This document shows positions 58,712-64,000 of a stretch of DNA of 64,000 nucleotides, piece after piece. The position numbers and the translations under genes are program-made. The stretch comes from a virus. The first letter of the stretch is position 1. Each line of letters starts with the position of its first letter. Under the pieces are notes generated by a model. It was not told the origin of the DNA. It made no database searches and saw nothing but the letters and a program-made list of their open reading frames with translations. The stretch covers positions 1-64,000 of IMG/VR virus record IMGVR_UViG_3300009495_000010; one strand, written 5' to 3'.

Positions 58712-60649
58712 ATGGCAACTCCTCTAGTTAGAATACCGCAGCCCATGGGCGGCACAATGTATGCTTTCGCATCTTCTGCGAGAGACATGACTAGGGCTTT
58801 TAATAGTTCAGATTTAAATTTTGAGTTTAGTAAATACGCTTTATTAGATCTTCCAGATTTTACTGATTCTGTTAATGGCTCTAACACGATAGATTTTGAA
58901 TTAAATCTTAAACAACCTTCAGGTGATGAATATATTGCTGGAATGCCCAATGTGGATTTTGCACAAACATTCCAAAATTATGCACTTAACTTAGAAGAGC
59001 TGTTGTTAAAAGACGATGATTATGATCCAATAATATTGCAATCAGATTCTGAAAAGATATTTTTTAAGTGGTTAAGTTCTTTAGGTGCAGTAGATTTTAT
59101 TGCAGCTGATTCTAACCAAACACTTGTTGGTAATTATACCGAAAAAGTTAATGGTACATTTGCTAGTGATAACTATGATAGAGTTGTTAAATATTTAGGA
59201 ACAATAGATGCTGAAAATGATGTTGCATATCAAGGTAACACATATCATGAAGTCTATATTAATGTACCTACTTCAGTGGGTTACACTCCAACTGTTTTAT
59301 TTAAACCAACAAATTATAACACAACTGCAACAAAATTATACGCAAGTGATTATGTAGAGGGCAGAGAGGGACAAACACACCCTGATCCAAACATAAACAT
59401 GAATGCTGTTGTTGATGAATATACGTTAAGTAGTGGAGCTTATTATAATATTCAAACTAATGCTACTAATAGTGTTGGAATTAATTTCGATGCAACTGCA
59501 TATGAAGAAATTAACAATGACGTTGAAGTAGAATCATTGTTAGATTTTGCTAAAAAAGGACAAAGGTTTACGTTTAATGCTATCCTTGTATACTATGATA
59601 TTTATAGCGAATCTATTTCTGCGAATAGAGCGACTAACTTATATGGAATATTAATTTTGGATGATATACAGGATGCTTATGGGCCTGGTTCTAAAATTAA
59701 CGAACAAATTAAATTTAAACCAAACGAAGTTACAGGTTTAAATGGTAATGCATTTTCTTTAAAATTAAATCTTAAATTTAATTCTTCATTAGATAATGTT
59801 GGTGTAGAAACAAGTGTAAATGATTTTACAACATTCTCTATGGATTTATTCATGGACACAACAACTGCCCTTGAAAATGCAACCGAATTATTAATACAAG
59901 CTAATAATAGATATGCTGCTATTGTAGAAAGATTAAATTCTATAGAAAATATTGTTTCTTCTACTGAAGACACAACTGCTTTATCAAAAAAGGTTAAAGT
60001 ATTAGAAGATGATTTTCAAAGTAGTTCTCTTCAATTAGCGGACTCAAATTCTCTTTTAGAATTAATAACTAAAGCACATACTAAAATTAATTCTTTAATT
60101 GATGGGACTATTCCAGTAGAATTACAATACAATACAGATATTATATTTGCCGGAAAAGGTACAGAAGTTGATAAAACTATTCCTAATAAAATTAAAATTG
60201 ACAGCACAGTTGATGGTTATACACTAAATAGCCCATACCTGTGGAATATAGCAGCAAGAACAATCGCTACTAAATTATCTACAGTAACTCAATTTGATGC
60301 AGGAGTAGCGGGGAACGGATCTTCTAAATTTGCAATTTGGTCTAGACTTGAAGAGTTTTCAAACAGATTAAGTTTAAAAGGATTATTCTCATCTGAGCCT
60401 GAAAGTGACCTTAATATATACATTGACGATAGTTTAGTTTCGTGGAAAAACGGACAAACTTTCAAAATTACATTTGATGAAATAAATATGTCAGGAAATA
60501 ATATTAAATTTTGGACAAACTCAGTTGGAGGTTTTGATCAATTAATATTTAATGTTGACTCAACTCAATTAATAACAAATAAACCATATATTGAATTAGT
60601 GTGTATTGATTACGCTAACTATCAATTTGAAGCCGATATTTTAAGATAA
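58712..60649 (+). CDS. Baseplate/fibre-attachment structural protein
   Basis: 645 residues. Start MATPLVRIPQPMGGTMYAFA, then SSARDMTRAFNSSDLNFEFS. There is a helical coiled-coil segment about residues 385-470 (ALENATELLIQANNRYAAIV, SKKVKVLEDDFQSSSLQLAD) followed by a beta-rich C-terminus. It probably links fibres to the wedge. One base separates it from the next gene. Confidence 0.55.
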   Translation: MATPLVRIPQPMGGTMYAFASSARDMTRAFNSSDLNFEFSKYALLDLPDFTDSVNGSNTIDFELNLKQPSGDEYIAGMPNVDFAQTFQNYALNLEELLLKDDDYDPIILQSDSEKIFFKWLSSLGAVDFIAADSNQTLVGNYTEKVNGTFASDNYDRVVKYLGTIDAENDVAYQGNTYHEVYINVPTSVGYTPTVLFKPTNYNTTATKLYASDYVEGREGQTHPDPNINMNAVVDEYTLSSGAYYNIQTNATNSVGINFDATAYEEINNDVEVESLLDFAKKGQRFTFNAILVYYDIYSESISANRATNLYGILILDDIQDAYGPGSKINEQIKFKPNEVTGLNGNAFSLKLNLKFNSSLDNVGVETSVNDFTTFSMDLFMDTTTALENATELLIQANNRYAAIVERLNSIENIVSSTEDTTALSKKVKVLEDDFQSSSLQLADSNSLLELITKAHTKINSLIDGTIPVELQYNTDIIFAGKGTEVDKTIPNKIKIDSTVDGYTLNSPYLWNIAARTIATKLSTVTQFDAGVAGNGSSKFAIWSRLEEFSNRLSLKGLFSSEPESDLNIYIDDSLVSWKNGQTFKITFDEINMSGNNIKFWTNSVGGFDQLIFNVDSTQLITNKPYIELVCIDYANYQFEADILR

Positions 60650-60650
60650 T

Positions 60651-63600
60651 ATGAATACTAATAACTCTATTTCTAATTCGCTCAAGAAACTACTTGAAAT
60701 TAATTCAAATTCTTTAAAGACATTTGAAAGAATTAATGAGGCGATAACTACAGATCAAAAAGACGTACCTCTTGAATTACTAACTGAAGATGGAACCAAA
60801 ACGGTTTATGTGCCTTCATTTGGTTACATGAAAAGAGAATTAGAAAGATTAGATGTTAATTTAAAATCTTTAGCTGGTTTAGGAAAGGGAAATACTAGGA
60901 TTAAATTACCAGATGGCACATATCAAAGTATTATTACAACACGATTAAAAACTCCTGCAAATGACATAACTAGTTTTGTTAGACCAGTTAATTTTGGTAC
61001 AAAACCTAATTATTTCTTTGAAGACTTTTTAAATCCTTTACTTACAACTAGTATTAATGTTAGTGGGCAAATTCCAAATGAAACTGAAAGAGTTTTAGTA
61101 AAACGAATTTTATTTGATTCTACAAACGCAGTCACTGTTGAATATTTTAATACTAATTTTAAAAACAAAGAAAACCTAGACTATAACACTGTAATTAGAG
61201 ATATTGCAAATAATAGCCTAACATATATATTAGATGAAGATACTCGTGATCTTCCATATAGAACAGCACAATTTACTGGTAAATTCGATGTGTTAAAAAT
61301 TAGTAATTCTAAAAGAGAAGTTTTAGTTGATGGTGTTACTAAAAAGAAAGCTATAAAATTATATACGATAGATTCTTTAACGTACTCTGATTCTAACAAG
61401 GATCTAAAAGATACTGAAGCACTTAAAGTTGGAGATGAACTTATGGTTCAAAGCGGTGCTAGAAATACCAGGTATAAAATAACTAGAATCGATGGTTCGA
61501 CTAATCAGGTTGAACTATTAATAGTAGAAGGATATGAATCTATTAAGATTGGTGCTAATCAGCTGGGCATATATAAAAACAATGAGGCTAACTTAAGCAT
61601 AGACATTAATGTAGGATTTAATGAAAGAACATTGGTTTTTGTTAAAGCCATAGATTCAGATTCTAAAATATTGGCTGAAAACTGGTCACCAGGTATTGGA
61701 TTTTATTCAAATGAATTAACATTAATTCAAGCCGATGGATCATCAATTAGATTAGATGATTATTACAAAGCGGAAGTTGCTGATTTTGGTAAATATATTA
61801 CTGCGCTTAAGGAAGATGCTATTCCTCCAGCTGCACAGGGTATTACACCTGATGCACCTTCTTTAAATAATAATAACTTTAAAGTAGTTCAAATTAACTC
61901 TCACTTGACAGCTAATGATACTGCTGATAAAATCAAAAAGCTATCTGCTGATAAAATTAATGTAGAAGAAAAGATTAAGAAATTAGATGAAACTATTGTT
62001 AAGAAACGTTCTGAAATTTCTACTAAAAAATATGAATCTTCGATACAGCAGGATAAAGATAGAAACGAATTGAACTCACTTATTACAGAGAGAACTAGTG
62101 AAACTAGTTTATACAATAGTATCGTAAATCAAATTCAGTCATTAGCATCTGGAAGTAATGCTCCAAAAATTGCCCCTAAATATAGAGTTAGAGGTTTCTG
62201 GGAAATTCCAGTGGCAAAGAAAGTTGCTGATACATTGGATCAAAACATTGTGAGATTTGTTGTACAATATAGATATTTGTCAACTAGCGGAAAAGCAAGT
62301 GAAGTTACTCAACTACCATTTACTGATGGAACAAGAGAAAAAACAGCAGTCTTTTCTAACTGGAATGAAATGGAAACTAAAGTTAGATCTAGATACAGAA
62401 ATTCTATCACTAGAAAATTTGAGTGGAAAGATAGTTTAGTAGAAGATGCACAAGAGGTAAACTTTAATCAATTAGATCTTGCAATTAACGAAGGTGAATT
62501 AGTTGAAATTAGAGTTAAATCAGTATCTGAAGCTGGATATCCTGCAAACCCAATATATTCTGATTGGTCAGAATCAATTACAATTGATTTTCCTATTACA
62601 GAAATTGACACTACTAACGTTGATGCATTGTTAATGTCAAACGCGGCCGAAACAGCGTCTGTTAAAATATCTCAAGAACTTACTTCTAAGGGTGTATTTA
62701 CACATATTGATGATTCATTTAGTGCTAATGAAAAATACTATGCACATAACGCAACATCAATTGCATCGGGATTCTTATCAGCTGAACAAAAACCCATCTC
62801 AGTATATGATAAAATTGCTGAGTTAGAATTACAAATTTCAGAACTTAAGGGTACTGTAGAAGTTGAAATAGGTGAATTAGTTGTTAAAATAATGGATGAA
62901 GACGGTACAGTTACCGTTATTAATAATAACACCAAAAACCAAATATTCGCTGGTTATTATACTGACGAGGTTGCGAGTCTTACTGTTAAAAAAGGACACA
63001 TTGTTACAAAGACATTTAAACTTCTATTAGAAAACACAAAAGCTACTAAACTTGAATTAGTTTCAAGATTAGTTGGAGATAGAAACTTGCCAGCATATAG
63101 ATCTAGTGCATCTGGTACTAGCATTGCTGATAATGGATTTGGTGTAAAATTAAATGATTTAGGAGTTGCTGATACAGATAACAAAATTTCGTCAGATAAT
63201 TATTATACATCTGAAGGTAAATATGATTTAGTTCCTATTCAGTTTCAAAACATAAACACATCTTCTATTAATTCTTATGATTTATTAGCTGAAGCACCAT
63301 ATCAATCGGCTCAAAGACGTGGTCAATTTGTTTATTCTAGATTCATGGATGTTTCAAATCAAAATCCGCTATATGTTACTGAATCATTACTTGGCAGTGG
63401 ACAGGCAAATTTTAATAGTTATGAATATGGTTTAGGATATGCTATATTTGAGGGTGATTCAAATGCAATCAGTATTAACCAACCAACTGGTAATGGTAAT
63501 TCAGTAGATTTTATCTGGACCGGAACGTTTGGCACACATAATAATTCTACAAATGCAGACTTAAGCGAAGGTTTTCAACCTGATAAAATAGATGTATGTA

Positions 63601-64000
63601 GTATTGGAACTATAGGTGCTGCAAATTATAACAATGGCTTATATCTTCACAAGGACCATCCAGATTTAGAGAACATATATTCACATGTTTCTGAAACTGC
63701 ACCTAATTCAGGTAGTGTTTCTTTGGCAGATCAGAAAGCTAATTTACAAGATGTTGTAGATAATGCGCTTTATACAATGCCAATTACTTCTACATATGCA
63801 ACTGGAACAACATTTGTTTATAATAATCCACTGATAGGCTCAAGTTTTTCATCGCCACTGGTGGATGCAGTTAAAGCTACAAAACAATTAGCATTTCAAA
63901 AAACCACAGACGATTTTATTAAATCTGGAGATAGAACATTTAAAATGTCATTTGATGCAAATGATCAATTTCTTTTAGGTGGACGTTCATGTGGAGCATT
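60651..64000 (+). CDS. Very large structural protein (3' truncated)
   Basis: The frame is open from ATG 60651 to the last base, at least 1116 residues, so the gene continues beyond the window. It includes mixed beta-domains, a coiled-coil about residues 415-500 (ADKIKKLSADKINVEEKIKK), and a segment with fibronectin-like features (NPIYSDWSESITIDFP). The visible end is FDANDQFLLGGRSCGA. Following the fibre-attachment gene, it is probably a giant baseplate or tail-fibre protein. Confidence 0.6.
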   Translation, partial: MNTNNSISNSLKKLLEINSNSLKTFERINEAITTDQKDVPLELLTEDGTKTVYVPSFGYMKRELERLDVNLKSLAGLGKGNTRIKLPDGTYQSIITTRLKTPANDITSFVRPVNFGTKPNYFFEDFLNPLLTTSINVSGQIPNETERVLVKRILFDSTNAVTVEYFNTNFKNKENLDYNTVIRDIANNSLTYILDEDTRDLPYRTAQFTGKFDVLKISNSKREVLVDGVTKKKAIKLYTIDSLTYSDSNKDLKDTEALKVGDELMVQSGARNTRYKITRIDGSTNQVELLIVEGYESIKIGANQLGIYKNNEANLSIDINVGFNERTLVFVKAIDSDSKILAENWSPGIGFYSNELTLIQADGSSIRLDDYYKAEVADFGKYITALKEDAIPPAAQGITPDAPSLNNNNFKVVQINSHLTANDTADKIKKLSADKINVEEKIKKLDETIVKKRSEISTKKYESSIQQDKDRNELNSLITERTSETSLYNSIVNQIQSLASGSNAPKIAPKYRVRGFWEIPVAKKVADTLDQNIVRFVVQYRYLSTSGKASEVTQLPFTDGTREKTAVFSNWNEMETKVRSRYRNSITRKFEWKDSLVEDAQEVNFNQLDLAINEGELVEIRVKSVSEAGYPANPIYSDWSESITIDFPITEIDTTNVDALLMSNAAETASVKISQELTSKGVFTHIDDSFSANEKYYAHNATSIASGFLSAEQKPISVYDKIAELELQISELKGTVEVEIGELVVKIMDEDGTVTVINNNTKNQIFAGYYTDEVASLTVKKGHIVTKTFKLLLENTKATKLELVSRLVGDRNLPAYRSSASGTSIADNGFGVKLNDLGVADTDNKISSDNYYTSEGKYDLVPIQFQNINTSSINSYDLLAEAPYQSAQRRGQFVYSRFMDVSNQNPLYVTESLLGSGQANFNSYEYGLGYAIFEGDSNAISINQPTGNGNSVDFIWTGTFGTHNNSTNADLSEGFQPDKIDVCSIGTIGAANYNNGLYLHKDHPDLENIYSHVSETAPNSGSVSLADQKANLQDVVDNALYTMPITSTYATGTTFVYNNPLIGSSFSSPLVDAVKATKQLAFQKTTDDFIKSGDRTFKMSFDANDQFLLGGRSCGA

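Overview
The window is one continuous piece of a large, tailed, contractile (myovirus-type) bacteriophage genome. It is AT-rich, every gene I accept lies on the + strand, genes are tightly packed (many ATGA, TAATG or short overlaps), and both ends cut through genes. Most start codons are preceded by A/T-rich sequence and not by a Shine-Dalgarno run. Together with a PF10108-type exonuclease, this points to a Bacteroidota (probably marine flavobacterial) host. The host is an inference, not something read directly. I saw no tRNA, rRNA, CRISPR array or insertion sequence.

Layout. (1) 1-12.6 kb: adhesion and fibre region, with an Ala-rich repeat fibre, a 907-residue collagen-like Gly-X-Y fibre, and two giant Thr-rich repeat proteins, one of which carries a C-terminal Hint (intein/hedgehog-type) domain. 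A DUF2827 glycosyltransferase-like gene and a J-domain gene lie between the fibres. (2) 12.7-17.8 kb: two further glycosyltransferases, a two-domain GT25 plus lysyl-hydroxylase-like enzyme, a HAD phosphatase and an ATP-grasp protein. (3) 17.9-29.4 kb: early/middle-type accessory block with an exonuclease, Hsp20, DnaJ, PhoH, RNase HII, 5'(3')-deoxyribonucleotidase, polynucleotide 3'-phosphatase, UV-damage endonuclease and many small unknown proteins. Four copies of a nearly identical promoter-like element occur here. (4) 29.5-34.9 kb: proteins that begin with the same short leader (MKYIKLFE-type), including a zinc-peptidase-like and a GNAT-like protein, followed by a very acidic protein. I read these as candidate capsid-targeted (injected or core) proteins. 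(5) 35.0-40.7 kb: dCMP deaminase, a DinG/XPD-like helicase, a lipoprotein and small unknowns. (6) 40.7-64 kb: baseplate and tail module with LysM/gp53-like, hub (gp27/gpD-like), gp5-like OB protein, gp25-like, gp6/J-like and large wedge/fibre proteins. It is interrupted by a four-S1-domain protein and an amidoligase-like protein.

The most striking joint reading is a possible phage collagen-modification system. A collagen-like fibre has all lysines of its Gly-X-Y blocks in X-Lys-Gly context. A nearby single-chain enzyme combines a GT25 (collagen galactosyltransferase family) domain with a 2-oxoglutarate/Fe(II) domain that closely follows animal procollagen lysyl hydroxylase, including His374, Asp376, His423 and Arg433. 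Other notable points are the Hint domain ending a Thr-rich fibre, the shared leader family, and the repeated accessory-block promoter.
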